Assembly: GCA_946807835.1 (NCBI GenBank)
Contig: OX327697.1
Span: 1,689,001-1,753,000 of the forward strand
Length of the DNA stretch: 64,000 nt
Origin: Ailanthus altissimus
Lineage: Eukaryota > Streptophyta > Magnoliopsida > Sapindales > Simaroubaceae
Direction of reading: 5' to 3'
Shown: positions 1 through 9,963 of the stretch, one piece after another
Layout of the letters: every line of letters begins with the position of its first letter
How positions within the stretch are numbered: position 1 is the stretch's first letter
Program-made: the position numbers and the translations under genes
The notes under the pieces: model-generated
The model's input: only the letters and a program-made list of their open reading frames with translations
The model's database searches: none
Told to the model about the DNA's origin: nothing

Positions 1-791
1 ACTTTGAAAAGAACTTGTAATGCTGGTTATAATAGTCGATTTTGTTCCATCACGATAGCGTTGAGTGTTCTGATTCAATGTTTTCTTGTGAAACTAGCAT
101 TGTATGGTTGCAACCACTCAGTGAAATCAACTTACTCAATGGTGATTGCTCATATATGAAAATATTACTTGTATTGTTCTTCTAGTGTGATATCATTACC
201 AAAAGGTTATTAGGTTAATATACAGATTTTAGTAGATTGTTTTATTCATTATTATGTTGGCATTTTCATTAACAATAATTTATTGTCTTGTTCATTCTCC
301 TTTTATTCTTCTTCATTATCATGTTTGTAGAGTTTAACACGCAGGGGAATACGTAGAGTATACAAGCAATGAAGTAGGTAAAATAATCAAAGCAAGAACA
401 ACAAGCTAATTCAAAACTAAGTATTGACAGTAGAGAAAAGTAGAAATATACCATACCAAGACACAAAATACGTAGTTCAGTAAATTGCTTATGTCCACGG
501 TGGATCAAGGATCCAAGTCTCTCTTATTTGATGTTTGATTACAAGAGAATTGATCTTAGAAGATCAAGAAAGGAATTTTTTCCTATTTTCTCCTGTATTT
601 TGTCAATTGTTCCATTAGTTTTTCACCCCTTCCACACATACTTCCGGCTCCAAAATAATTTTGACATATTCCCGAATTTGTTCCAAACATTACCATCATC
701 ATAAACATAATTTTGGATCACAAATTCTACAATGTTGCAACTTCCATTAACAATAAACGATTTCATAATATCATTTTTGAGCTTTTTCTAG
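1..791. other. No gene seen; possible LTR scrap
   Basis: I see no gene here. The stretch around 310-620 has the look of a copia LTR fragment (for example the 'gtccacggtgg' block near 493), but I could not find both ends or a target-site duplication. The 5' exons of the RAD6-like gene recognisable from 792 would be expected here on the plus strand; I could not identify them. Confidence 0.4.
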
Positions 792-1538
792 GTATATTTA
801 AGTTAACACTTAAGTTTTCAGAAGAGTACCCAACCAAGCTCCCAGTAGTTAAATTCGTTTCTCGAATGGTATACTAGTATTATTTTTATTACCATGGATC
901 CTTGTATGCATCATATGACTTGTAAAAATTTTAGTGCTTTCATCTTCCATGCTTATTTTTTCGGTTCTTGTTCCTTTTCTGGAAATATCACTAGTAGGTT
1001 GCCATTTCTGGTATCAAACACTTGTTTTATGTTGACTAGTTTTTAGAGATGGAAGTATCTGTTTAGATATTCTAGACGTGAAGTGGAATCCCAATTATGA
1101 TGTTGTTACCATACTTGAAGCAATTCAGGCGAGCATGGGTTCATTTATTCATTTTTATAAGAATGTTTTGGCACATAAAGATTATCTTTTATGTTTGCGA
1201 AGATGGAAGTTACACTGTAAATAAGATTAAGGCGGGCCGGGCCTGAATTTAAACCAGACCAGACTCTTCTTTGTTTGAGCTGCTCCCACGCACGCAGACC
1301 TGTTCCAAATAAAGATGAAGAATCTTGAATAGAAGAAGTACGACCGATCCCTCTGCATCGTAAAGCAGTAGACAGGTATTTGAGTTTGGGCACCTATTTT
1401 GTCTTTGCATTGGATGCTGGATGATCAAACCCATACTCGTCAGCTAATGAACAAGCTGCAACAATGATGTGTGAGAAAAGAGTTGATTACCACAATCGAG
1501 TTCGAAGGCTTACTGAGCGCACCTGGAAAATAGATTGA
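792..1538 (+). pseudogene. RAD6/UBC2-type E2 ubiquitin-conjugating enzyme, decayed 3' exons
   Basis: Three exon-like blocks read as the C-terminal two thirds of a RAD6-type E2, which takes ubiquitin from E1 and passes it on through an active-site cysteine. Block 1 (792-868, after a 'tttttctag' acceptor) encodes FKLTLKFSEEYP...VKFVSRM and ends at a GT. Block 2 (1047-1128, after 'tttttag') encodes DGSICLDIL...WNPNYDV...ILEAIQ; the active-site Cys codon is 1060-1062. Block 3 (about 1418-1538) encodes NPYSSANEQAA...VDYHNRVRRLTERTW and stops at the point usual for RAD6. The residues expected between blocks 1 and 2 (the FHPN part) are missing, block 2 is followed by GC rather than GT, and block 3 has a frameshift or stop at its start. 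I therefore call it a pseudogene, though an unusual splice form is possible. Copia A inserted 64 bp past the stop. The family match comes from remembered motifs, not a search. Confidence 0.7.
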
Positions 1539-1601
1539 TGCTTTAGATCTCTTAGCTGTTACTGGCTCATCAGCCAAACTGAGTCATAGGTTAACTATTC
1601 C

Positions 1602-1889
1602 TGTTGGGTTTGAGAAGTACAAGGTAGTTTATTGTTTAAGGGAAAGAAAAACAACTCCTTAACAACTCAAATGTTGTTCTCCGTTCTACTTTTTTAACAA
1701 AGGTTACAAGAATTTAAATACTTGAACTATAAGAGTTCAACTTAAACTAAAAGACTTATTAAATCTAAACAACTTGATCTTTAGCAATTCAAATTCAAAA
1801 TGACTTCTAACTAAAAAATTCCTACAATCCTTGAACTTGAGATTGTTTATTTGACCTAGTCTAATATAGAAAATACAGTATCCTCAACA
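1602..1889 (-). repeat. Copia A 3' LTR
   Basis: The LTR has TGTTG...CAACA ends and pairs with 19872-20159 at the same length. ATTCC directly precedes it. Confidence 0.93.
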
Positions 1890-1916
1890 CTCCTCCTTGC
1901 TATCTTTGTTGCATAC

Positions 1917-3473
1917 TGATGAACACATGAAAATGCATGTTGTTAAGAGATTCAATCACCATTTAATGTCACTAATTTTAGTATTTTCTGTATTTTTAGC
2001 TTGAAATAAAGTGTTCTCCTTAAATTGTGATTAATGAATATTATTTGGACAGGTTTAGGTAAACTGGACATAACTCTCAATGTAGAAATCGAAATGAAGA
2101 AATTCTTGAACCTGGTGCAACATGACTCAATCTTACACAAATTTGAAGAATAGTGGAAAAGCCAAATCCAATATGTTATGGGCCAAAAATTGAGATACAA
2201 CAGAATCGGACTATAACTCTTACCCAGCTTGACCCAATTCACGTATTTGGACCGTATCTCACAAAATACGTATTCAATTGGTATAATTCTTGAAGCTGTG
2301 AATTTTTGACTTAACTATCAACAACTCGTATGTTTATGGTAAAGTCCGAATCAGCCGTTATCATGGACCAAATCGCATTGCAAGTGGGTAAAATGGTTGT
2401 TGGCCGAATTCTGATGTATCTTTGGAATATTGCTCATATCTCATTGGATACTCATCCAATTTGCATGAAATCAGTGCCTATGGGAAGAAGAGTCAAAATT
2501 CTACAACTTTCATGTCGGATGCAGAAGCTGAATTGATCATTTACATTATCAAAAATATGCTGTAAATGGATACACGAGTTATTGGCTTAAAATTATTGAA
2601 GATTGATGTCATCCATGACATATGTCCATTCATTGCCTATATAAGGAGACACTTAGGACGTTTTTATATATAAATAATTCTCTCTTCTTTTATTCTCATT
2701 AACATGTATTGTAATTTAGGCTAAAGTTCCTAGCAAGGCTAAGAGATGAACTTTTATGTGTAGTAAATCTACTTCCATGCTTTGATTCGGTGTCAAGAGC
2801 TATAAATGTTGTAAGTTTGGTTTTGATTAAACTCTTATCTATTTTATTTTCTATAATCTAGAGGTTATAATTCTCATGTCTCATATATGTTCAGTCATGC
2901 TTTTCTTATGTGATTCATGCTGATTTATAATTGTTACTGGTTACATTATTTTATATGTTAATCTTTTACATCAGTATTGTCAATTTGATATATTGTCGAT
3001 CTTGGATAACATGTAAGGGCAATAAATGTTTGATATTCAAGTTAATATTTTACTGCAATATTTTCAAAATGATATATTGTCGATCTTAGATAACTTGTAT
3101 AAATAACATGATGTGTGTTAATGCTTGCAAAGAGTTTAACTAAATCAAATACATGTGTTATCAAATGTGCTATATATTACATACCTTCCGATTGATTGTT
3201 TGGGATGTGAAACTTTCAGTTGAGTTATAAATATCGAATCAAAGTATAGAGTAGATTTATAAAGCATAATTGTGATTCTCAAAGCCTTGCTTAAATCATC
3301 ATAAGACATTTTCCTCAATTCATAGACAATTCTATCTCATCCGTTTAAATCAATTAACCCTTTGCTACTGCTTTAATATTTTACTTCACTAACCTATTTT
3401 GCCAAGAGCTTTCTCGTGGGATCGACACCTCAATCTATACTGCGATAGCCGCGTTATATTTTGAGCGTAAACA
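1917..3473 (+). repeat. Gypsy A 5' LTR
   Basis: The 1557-bp LTR begins TGATGAACACATGAAAATGC and ends TTGAGCGTAAACA. It pairs with 12822-14378. The duplication CATAC precedes it and the primer-binding site follows after six bases. Confidence 0.96.
2638..2644 (+). promoter_or_regulatory. TATA box of the gypsy A LTR promoter
   Basis: TATATAA in the context cctatataaggagac sits 722 bp into the LTR and is identical in the other LTR (13543-13549). Transcription would be expected to start about 30 bp downstream, near 2670. This would leave a long R/U5 and a leader of about 1.57 kb before gag. Confidence 0.7.
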
Positions 3474-3479
3474 AAAATT

Positions 3480-3497
3480 TGGCGCCGTTGCCGGGGA
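3480..3497 (+). other. Primer-binding site, tRNA-Asp
   Basis: TGGCGCCGTTGCCGGGGA is complementary to the 3' 18 bases of plant tRNA-Asp including its CCA end. It lies six bases after the 5' LTR, as expected for minus-strand priming. A tRNA-Asp primer is typical of Athila-type elements. Confidence 0.88.
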
Positions 3498-3613
3498 GGC
3501 ACACTAAGCGAAAGTTGGTTGCGATTATAAATACTAAAGTGGTAACTTTGTACATTTTCTTTTCTTTGTAAAATCTTAATTTTATTTCCTTTGTTGTAAT
3601 TTATTTATTATTC

Positions 3614-4157
3614 ATGGTTGGTTCTACCACCTAATTTATTTTGTTTTCTTTAGTTAATTTGTTATATTTTATATTATCTTAATGGCTGGTTTTACCGCCT
3701 AATTAGTTTATTTTCTTTTATTTATTTATCGCACTTTATTTTCTTTAGTTTATTTATTGCACTTTTTTTTAATGGCTGGTTTTACCGCCTAACTTCGTTC
3801 ACTTTCTTTTATTTATTTATTGTACTTTTTTTAGTTAATTTGTTGTATTTTCTTTTTATTTTGTGGCTGGTTCTACCGCCTAACTTAGTTTCTTTATTTC
3901 TTATTGTACTCTATTTATTTATTGCACTTTTTTTTATTGTACTTTATTTTCATTTTCTTTTACGTATTTACTGCAATTTATTTTCTTTAGTTAATATGTT
4001 GTGTTTTCTTTTTATGACCGGTTCTACCGCCTAACCTTTTATTTATTTACTTATTGTATTTTCTTTTTATTATTTATTTATTGTATTTATTTTTCGTATT
4101 TTATAGTCTTTTGTTTAGTTATTGTATTTATATTTCATGGTTGGTCTTACCACCTAA
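3614..4157 (+). repeat. Six copies of a 21-bp micro-ORF/hairpin unit in the gypsy A leader
   Basis: Units lie at 3614-3634, 3682-3702, 3772-3792, 3863-3883, 4014-4034 and 4137-4157. The core is GGYTGGTTYTACCRCC, and five of six units read as ATG, five more codons and TAA (MVGSTT, MAGFTA, MAGFTA, MTGSTA, MVGLTT); the fourth begins GTG. The core can fold as GGC/GCC or GGT/ACC, a bulged T, then GGT/ACC closing a three-base loop. The outer pair changes together: C-G in copies 2-5, T-A in copies 1 and 6. T-rich spacers of about 50-130 bp separate the units. The leader has no long ORF that I believe in. Confidence 0.85.
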
Positions 4158-4241
4158 CTTATTTCTATTTCTTGTTGTGTTTATTCCACTTCTTAATTTT
4201 CCTTAAGCATTTCTTTCCTAAAAACAAAAAAATTAGGATGT

Positions 4242-5990
4242 ATGCATCGACCTAGAGACAAACGAGGAAGATTTATGAGAGAACTAGAACTAGAACTAGA
4301 ACCACCCCCACAATTTGTAAGTGAAGAGAATTCACCTTCTAGTTCATCTTGTAATTCTAACACAATGAGCCAACACGAAGAAAACCCCGTTAGAACTCTA
4401 AAAGATTACTTGCATCCTACTCGCACAGCCACACCATCATGCATTATATTTCCACCTAACACACCACATTCGGATTTTAAACCTGGAATGATACAACTTC
4501 TTCCCACTTTTCATGGTCTAGATAGTGAAAATCCTTATGTACATGTTAGGGAATTTGAAGAGGTAATTGCCACCTTTCATAGCCAACCTGAAGCCATAGA
4601 CACTGTTAGACTTAAATTTTTCCCTTTTTCTTTGAAAGACAAAGCAAAGAGTTGGTTATACTCTTTGAGGCCGAGGTCTATAGGAACTTGGACAGAAATG
4701 ACCCAAGCATTTTTCAATAAATACTTCCCACAACACAAAACTAATGGCCTGAAAAGAAAAATTTCTTCCTTCTCCCAAAAAGACAGTGAAACCTTATATC
4801 AAACATGGGAAAGGTTTAAAGAGTTGCTAAATCTGTGCCCTCACCATGGGTATGAAAATTGGCGCTTGGTTAGTTATTTCTATGAGGGACTCACAATTAG
4901 AGAGCGCCAATTTGTTGAGATGATGTGTAATGGGGAGTTCCTTCACAAAGATCCCGAGGAAGCCATAGAATTCCTTAATGACTTAGCCGAAAAAGCCCAT
5001 ACATGGACTGGACCTAGCGTTACTGAAAGCACAAATAGGTCACGACCCAATGGAGTTTTCCATCTTAGGGAAGAGGATAACCTCAAAGCCCAATTAGAGG
5101 TCTTAACTAGGGAGTTAGAGGCCTTAAAAACCAAAGATAGAAGGGTCACCCACACGGTTGCTAAAGTTGAGTCACATGATGTCTGTTTTGTCTGTGGAGG
5201 AGCGGAACACTTAGCTCAGGATTGCCCCACGTATAGTGAGATGAGAGGGATATATGAGGAACAATGTAATGCCCTAGGGATGTACAAGAAGCCTTATTCA
5301 CCCTACTCTGAAACATATAATCCTAGCTGGAGAAACCACCCAAATTTCGGTTGGAAATCTGACCAACAAGTCAACAACCAATGGAAACAAGAACAACAAG
5401 CACCCAAGTCTTATGTTGCACCTCAATATAATGCACGACCAACTAGGAGTTCTTTAGAGGATACATTACAAGCATTTATGGAGGCACAAAGTAAGACTAA
5501 TAAAAAATTTGAAACAATTCTTGCACAGGTGGTGGACGAAAACAAAGAAATCAAGAGTCAAATCACAAAGTTGACCAGTGCCTTAACTGTACAAGAGCGA
5601 GGTAACAAAGAAATCAAGAGTCAAATCACAAAGTTGACCAGTGCCTTAACTGTACAAGAGCGAGGTAAGTTTCCATCTCAACCTCAATCCAATCCGAAAG
5701 GACAATTCATGGCACAAGCTTCTACTTCTGATGTTCAAAATCTCAAAGAAGTCAATGCCATTACTACTCGAAGTGGTAAGATTGTAAGTGAGCCTACTCC
5801 TGAAATTAACACATCTACGAGTAGTAAAGACGCCCCCCTTGAAAAAGAGGCCATAGTGAAAAAAGAGCCCGAAAGTAAGTTTTCAATCCCAGTGCCTTTT
5901 CCTCAAGCTCTTCGACCGGTTGGGAAAAATTCAGAAATTCAAGGTGAGATTTTGGAACATTTGAAACAAGTTAAAATTAATCTTCCCTAG
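4242..5990 (+). CDS. gag: Gypsy A gag (capsid and nucleocapsid)
   Basis: This 582-residue ORF encodes the structural Gag protein that packages element RNA in cytoplasmic particles. A retrotransposon gag domain spans roughly residues 85-235 (including LKFFPFSLKDKAKSWLYSL). A CCHC zinc knuckle, CFVCGGAEHLAQDC, lies at residues 315-328. A low-complexity, Gln/Lys-rich tail follows, with an exact 21-residue tandem duplication (bases 5541-5666). ATG 4242 is the first in-frame start after the repeat leader. The ORF ends at TAG 5988-5990, but homology continues in the same frame into the protease, so this stop is probably a mutation inside a single gag-pol ORF. Confidence 0.9.
   Translation: MHRPRDKRGRFMRELELELEPPPQFVSEENSPSSSSCNSNTMSQHEENPVRTLKDYLHPTRTATPSCIIFPPNTPHSDFKPGMIQLLPTFHGLDSENPYVHVREFEEVIATFHSQPEAIDTVRLKFFPFSLKDKAKSWLYSLRPRSIGTWTEMTQAFFNKYFPQHKTNGLKRKISSFSQKDSETLYQTWERFKELLNLCPHHGYENWRLVSYFYEGLTIRERQFVEMMCNGEFLHKDPEEAIEFLNDLAEKAHTWTGPSVTESTNRSRPNGVFHLREEDNLKAQLEVLTRELEALKTKDRRVTHTVAKVESHDVCFVCGGAEHLAQDCPTYSEMRGIYEEQCNALGMYKKPYSPYSETYNPSWRNHPNFGWKSDQQVNNQWKQEQQAPKSYVAPQYNARPTRSSLEDTLQAFMEAQSKTNKKFETILAQVVDENKEIKSQITKLTSALTVQERGNKEIKSQITKLTSALTVQERGKFPSQPQSNPKGQFMAQASTSDVQNLKEVNAITTRSGKIVSEPTPEINTSTSSKDAPLEKEAIVKKEPESKFSIPVPFPQALRPVGKNSEIQGEILEHLKQVKINLP
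5541..5666 (+). repeat. Perfect 63-bp tandem duplication inside gag
   Basis: Two identical, adjacent 63-bp copies (5541-5603 and 5604-5666) keep the frame and add 21 residues (NKEIKSQITKLTSALTVQER plus Gly). Complete identity suggests a very recent duplication. Confidence 0.97.
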
Positions 5991-6104
5991 TTACATTTGA
6001 TTAAGCAGGTTCTAACTTATGCCAAAGTCATCAAGGATTTATGTACTATCAAAAGAAAACACCATGTGAAGAAAACTGCATTTTTGGCAGAATAGGTAAG
6101 TGCA

Positions 6105-6554
6105 GTGATTGAACAAAAGACACCACCCAAGTATAAAGACCCAGGATGTCCCACAATCTCCTGCCAAATTGGGACACATGAGTTTGGTCAAGATTTATTA
6201 GACTTAGGAGCAAGTGTAAATTTAATGCCTTATTCTATTTACTTGCAGTTAGGACTTGGTGAGATTAAACCAACCTCTGTAGTCCTACAATTAGCTGACC
6301 GATCAATCAAGAAACCACGGGGAATAGTAGAAGATGTTTTGTTGCAAATTGATAAATTTTACTACCCTGTTGATTTTCTTGTTTTAGATACTCATTCTGT
6401 TGTTAACATGGAGTCAAAAATCCCTTTTATTTTAGGGAGACCTTTTCTAGCCACTGTTAACGCTCTTATTAATTGTAGAAATGGTCTAATGAAATTATCT
6501 TTTGGGAATATAACTCTTGAGGTTAATATTTTCAACATTGGCAAACAACCATGA
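6105..6554 (+). CDS. Gypsy A protease segment of gag-pol
   Basis: This 149-residue segment carries the aspartic-protease motif in its Athila form, DLGASVNLMPYSIYLQLGLG, and the second conserved block ILGRPFLATVNALI. The enzyme would cut the gag-pol polyprotein inside particles. It is in the same frame as gag. Bases between them still encode polyprotein-like sequence (IKQVLTYAKVIKDLCTIKRK) but hold a nonsense TAG at 6093-6095 in addition to the one at 5988. The segment ends at a third in-frame nonsense codon, TGA 6552-6554, after which the frame stays open again. Confidence 0.85.
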   Translation: MIEQKTPPKYKDPGCPTISCQIGTHEFGQDLLDLGASVNLMPYSIYLQLGLGEIKPTSVVLQLADRSIKKPRGIVEDVLLQIDKFYYPVDFLVLDTHSVVNMESKIPFILGRPFLATVNALINCRNGLMKLSFGNITLEVNIFNIGKQP

Positions 6555-6581
6555 GAAGAAGACGAGTGCTATCATTCATAT

Positions 6582-7559
6582 ATGATAGACACATTTGTAG
6601 CAGATGAAGCTTATAAAAATCATGGCTATGATTCTTCAAAAAACCTTCTCAATTTTGATTTTGAAGAAATGTATTATCCTGATGTAACAACTGATGTGTT
6701 TAGTATTTTTGACTCACAACACAAAGGGACTCGATTTTGGCAGCCACACTTTGAAGAGTTGCCACGAGAGAGGGAGAAACCGAAACCATCAAACCTCGAG
6801 ACACCACAAGTTGATCTTTCTCCACTGCCTAAAGGTTTGAAACACGCATTCTTGGGACCAGATGATACCTTTCCTATCATCATTTCTTCTGAACTTAGTG
6901 CTGAACAAGAGGAAAAATTGATAAAATTGTTAAAAGAACATAAGTCTGCACTAGGTTGGACCATAGCTGATATTAAAGATATTTCTCCATTGATATGCTC
7001 CCATAGAATTCATTTAAAGGAAGGTGCCCAACCTCGTAGAGACCCACAAAGAAGACTTAACCCAACAATGAAAGAAGTAGTGAAGAAAGAGGTCTTGAAA
7101 CTATTAGATGCAGGTATAATCTACCCAATTTCTAATAGTCAATGGGTAAGTCCAACTCAAGTAGTTCCTAAGAAATCTGGGGTTACTGTTGTTGAATATG
7201 AGAATGGGATACCTATTCCAACTAGGGTAGTAAGTGGTTGGAGAATGTGTATTGATTATAGAAAGTTAAACACAGCCACTAGGAAAGACTATTTTCCATT
7301 GCCTTTTATCGACCAAATTTTAGAACGTGTAGCTGGACATCCTTTTTATTGCTTTCTTGATGGGTATTCAGGATATTACCAGATTGAGATAGCTATAGAA
7401 GATCAAGAAAAAACTACTTTTACATGCCCTTTTGGTACTTATGCTTTTCGTAGAATGCCATTTGGATTATGTAATGCACCAGCTACTTTTCAGCGTTGCA
7501 TGTTGAGTATTTTTTCTGATATGGTTGAAAATGCATGGAAGTCTTTACGGATGATTTGA
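6582..7559 (+). CDS. Gypsy A reverse transcriptase, N-terminal part
   Basis: The same frame as gag and protease reopens here and encodes the fingers and palm of a Ty3/gypsy reverse transcriptase: [43 protein letters not shown] and NAPATFQR in the right order. Just before the catalytic YXDD-type motif, near 7533-7545, a one-base loss moves the rest of the polyprotein into another frame, and this reading stops at 7559. The enzyme of this copy is therefore broken. Confidence 0.88.
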   Translation: MIDTFVADEAYKNHGYDSSKNLLNFDFEEMYYPDVTTDVFSIFDSQHKGTRFWQPHFEELPREREKPKPSNLETPQVDLSPLPKGLKHAFLGPDDTFPIIISSELSAEQEEKLIKLLKEHKSALGWTIADIKDISPLICSHRIHLKEGAQPRRDPQRRLNPTMKEVVKKEVLKLLDAGIIYPISNSQWVSPTQVVPKKSGVTVVEYENGIPIPTRVVSGWRMCIDYRKLNTATRKDYFPLPFIDQILERVAGHPFYCFLDGYSGYYQIEIAIEDQEKTTFTCPFGTYAFRRMPFGLCNAPATFQRCMLSIFSDMVENAWKSLRMI

Positions 7560-9715
7560 CTATTTTTGGTAATTCTTTTGATTTATGCCTACTTAACTTG
7601 AAATCTGTTTTGAGTAGGTGTGAAGAAAAAGGACTTGTGCTAAATTGGGAGAAATGTCATTTCATAGTATCTTCAGGAATCGTTTTGGGGCATGTTGTAT
7701 CTGAAAGAGGGATAGAGGTTGACAAGGAAAAAATTGAATTAATCTCTAAATTACCTACACCTAAAACGGTAAAAGATGTCCGATCCTTTCTTGGACACGC
7801 TGGCTTTTACAGAAGGTTTATACAAAATTTTTCTACCATATCTAGACCATTGTGTAACCTTTTGTTAAAAGATGCAGAATTTACATGGACACAAGAGTGT
7901 GAGGAGGCATTCCGAACACTCATTGCCAAACTCACCACCGCTCCTATCATGCAATCACCGGATTGGAACCTCCCATTTGAAATTATGTGTGATGCAAGTA
8001 ATTATGCTGTAGGAGCAGTTCTTGGGCAACGGAGGGAGGGAAAACCCTTTGTTGTTTATTATGCTAGTAGGACTTTGAATGATGCTCAAATGAATTACAC
8101 TACTACTGAAAAAGAACTATTAGCTGTTGTTTTTGCCTTAGATAAATTTCGTTCTTATTTGATTGGTTCACCTATTGTTATTTTTACTGACCACGCAGCC
8201 CTTAAGTATCTTCTTTCTAAGAAGGATGCTAAAGCCCGTTTAATTAGGTGGATTCTTCTTTTGCAGGAATTTGATATAACCATCAAAGATAAGAAATGTG
8301 TTGAAAATGTTGTTGCTGATCATCTATCCCGCCTTGAGTTCACTGACTCTACTGATTTGCCACCCATTCGAGATGATTTTCCAGATGAACATCTTTTTGC
8401 TATAAGCCAAATACCTTGGTATGCACATATCGTAAATTATTTGGTTTGTGGTGAACTTCCATCTGACTGGAGTGCACAAGATAAGCGTAAGTTCTTGGTT
8501 GAGGTACGTAACTTTTATTGGGATGATCCATATCTTTTCAAATACTGTCCTGACCAAATCATGAGACGTTGCATTCCTGAAAGTGAAGTTTCTAGTGTCT
8601 TAAATTTTTGCCATAGTGCTGCTTGCGGTGGCCATTTTTCTATGAAGAAGACAGCTGTGAAAATTTTACAGTGTGGTCTTTATTGGCCCACTTTGTTCAA
8701 AGACACTAATAATTTTTGTCGTTCCTGTGAAAGATGTCAAAAGTTAGGTGCTTTATCTCGAAGAAATATGATGCCTCTTAACCCTATTATTGTTATTGAG
8801 ATATTTGACTGTTGGGGTATCGATTTTATGGGTCCTTTTCCTTCATCTTTTGACTATCTTTACATCCTTTTAGCTATTGACTATGTATCAAAATGGGTGG
8901 AGGCTATAGCTTGTCGTACTAATGATAATACAACTGTGGTAAAATTCTTAAAACAAAATGTGTTATCTAGGTACGGTACGCCACGTGTCATCATTAGTGA
9001 CCAAGGAACACATTTTTGTAATCGTTCTTTTAAAGCTTTGATGCACAGGTATGGTGTTCTTCACAAATTTTCCACTGCATACCATCCACAGACAAATGGA
9101 CAAGCCGAGCTAGCAAATAGAGAGGTTAAACAGATTTTGGAAAAGACGGTTAACCCGAATCGCAAAGATTGGTCTCTACACCTTTCTGATGCATTATGGG
9201 CATATCGCACTGCATACAAAACCATCTTAGGAATGTCTCAATACCGGCTTGTTTATAGGAAAGCTTGTCATTTACCTGTTGAGCTAGAACATAAAGTTTA
9301 TTGGGCTGTCAAAGCCCTTAACTTTGATTTGAATGCTGCAGGTCTTCAGAGAAAGTTACAATTGTCAGAAATAGAAGAGCTACGAAATGACGCATATGAC
9401 AACTCCAGAATTTACAAAGCTAAAATGAAAGTAGCTCATGATAAACAGATCTCAAGGAAACACTTTGAGCCAAATCAACGGGTCTATCTTTATGATTCTC
9501 GATTACATTTACACCCTGGAAAGTTGAGATCTCGATGGACTGGTCCATTTATGGTAAGACATATTTTTCCTAATGGTGCTGTTGAAATAGAAGACCCCAC
9601 TGATGGACGGACTTTCAAAGTGAATGGACAGCGGCTAAAAAGCTACGTGGAAAAGGTAAACGACTCTATGTACCTAGGCGAGATCCCTCTTATGGATCCT
9701 GTCTATCGTGATTAA
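7535..9715 (+). CDS. Gypsy A RT C-terminus, RNase H and integrase
   Basis: This 726-residue open frame begins with the RT active-site box FTDD, then the thumb ([16 protein letters not shown]). RNase H follows ([14 protein letters not shown] from about residue 150; [24 protein letters not shown]). The integrase has an HHCC zinc finger (about residues 360-400) and a core with Asp near 429 (GIDFMGPFP), Asp near 489 (ISDQGTHF) and Glu near 525 ([10 protein letters not shown]), the DDX35E spacing. A C-terminal part ([20 protein letters not shown]) ends it. The listed ATG is only the first Met after the frameshift; in an intact element this would be the second half of gag-pol. No premature stop interrupts it. 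Confidence 0.9.
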   Translation: MEVFTDDLTIFGNSFDLCLLNLKSVLSRCEEKGLVLNWEKCHFIVSSGIVLGHVVSERGIEVDKEKIELISKLPTPKTVKDVRSFLGHAGFYRRFIQNFSTISRPLCNLLLKDAEFTWTQECEEAFRTLIAKLTTAPIMQSPDWNLPFEIMCDASNYAVGAVLGQRREGKPFVVYYASRTLNDAQMNYTTTEKELLAVVFALDKFRSYLIGSPIVIFTDHAALKYLLSKKDAKARLIRWILLLQEFDITIKDKKCVENVVADHLSRLEFTDSTDLPPIRDDFPDEHLFAISQIPWYAHIVNYLVCGELPSDWSAQDKRKFLVEVRNFYWDDPYLFKYCPDQIMRRCIPESEVSSVLNFCHSAACGGHFSMKKTAVKILQCGLYWPTLFKDTNNFCRSCERCQKLGALSRRNMMPLNPIIVIEIFDCWGIDFMGPFPSSFDYLYILLAIDYVSKWVEAIACRTNDNTTVVKFLKQNVLSRYGTPRVIISDQGTHFCNRSFKALMHRYGVLHKFSTAYHPQTNGQAELANREVKQILEKTVNPNRKDWSLHLSDALWAYRTAYKTILGMSQYRLVYRKACHLPVELEHKVYWAVKALNFDLNAAGLQRKLQLSEIEELRNDAYDNSRIYKAKMKVAHDKQISRKHFEPNQRVYLYDSRLHLHPGKLRSRWTGPFMVRHIFPNGAVEIEDPTDGRTFKVNGQRLKSYVEKVNDSMYLGEIPLMDPVYRD

Positions 9716-9963
9716 TCAGGTTCAATCTATCTGTACCATATTTTATATTTTGTCTATATTTTACCTTTTGACTTTCTATTTTTGCTTTTATTTTCTTGCA
9801 CATTTTATTTTACTTTATTTTCTTCTTTTTATTTTTTCTTCAGTGTGATTTTATTTCCCGATCAAGTGGCGGATACGGTACTCCGTGACTATTAAAGTCA
9901 GTTTCTCAGTTCCCTAAAAACTGTCCCTCAAACTGTGCATTCATCTCTTTTCTTTCTTTCAAA
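9716..9963 (+). other. Spacer between integrase and first accessory ORF
   Basis: This T-rich, apparently non-coding stretch contains no clear TATA box or splice acceptor. How the downstream ORF is expressed (splicing, internal promoter or reinitiation) cannot be read from it. Confidence 0.5.

Noticed and set aside
3840..4255. Two leucine/phenylalanine-rich ORFs that look like membrane proteins
   Set aside because: They are a by-product of T-rich leader sequence between the 21-bp units and have no conserved features.
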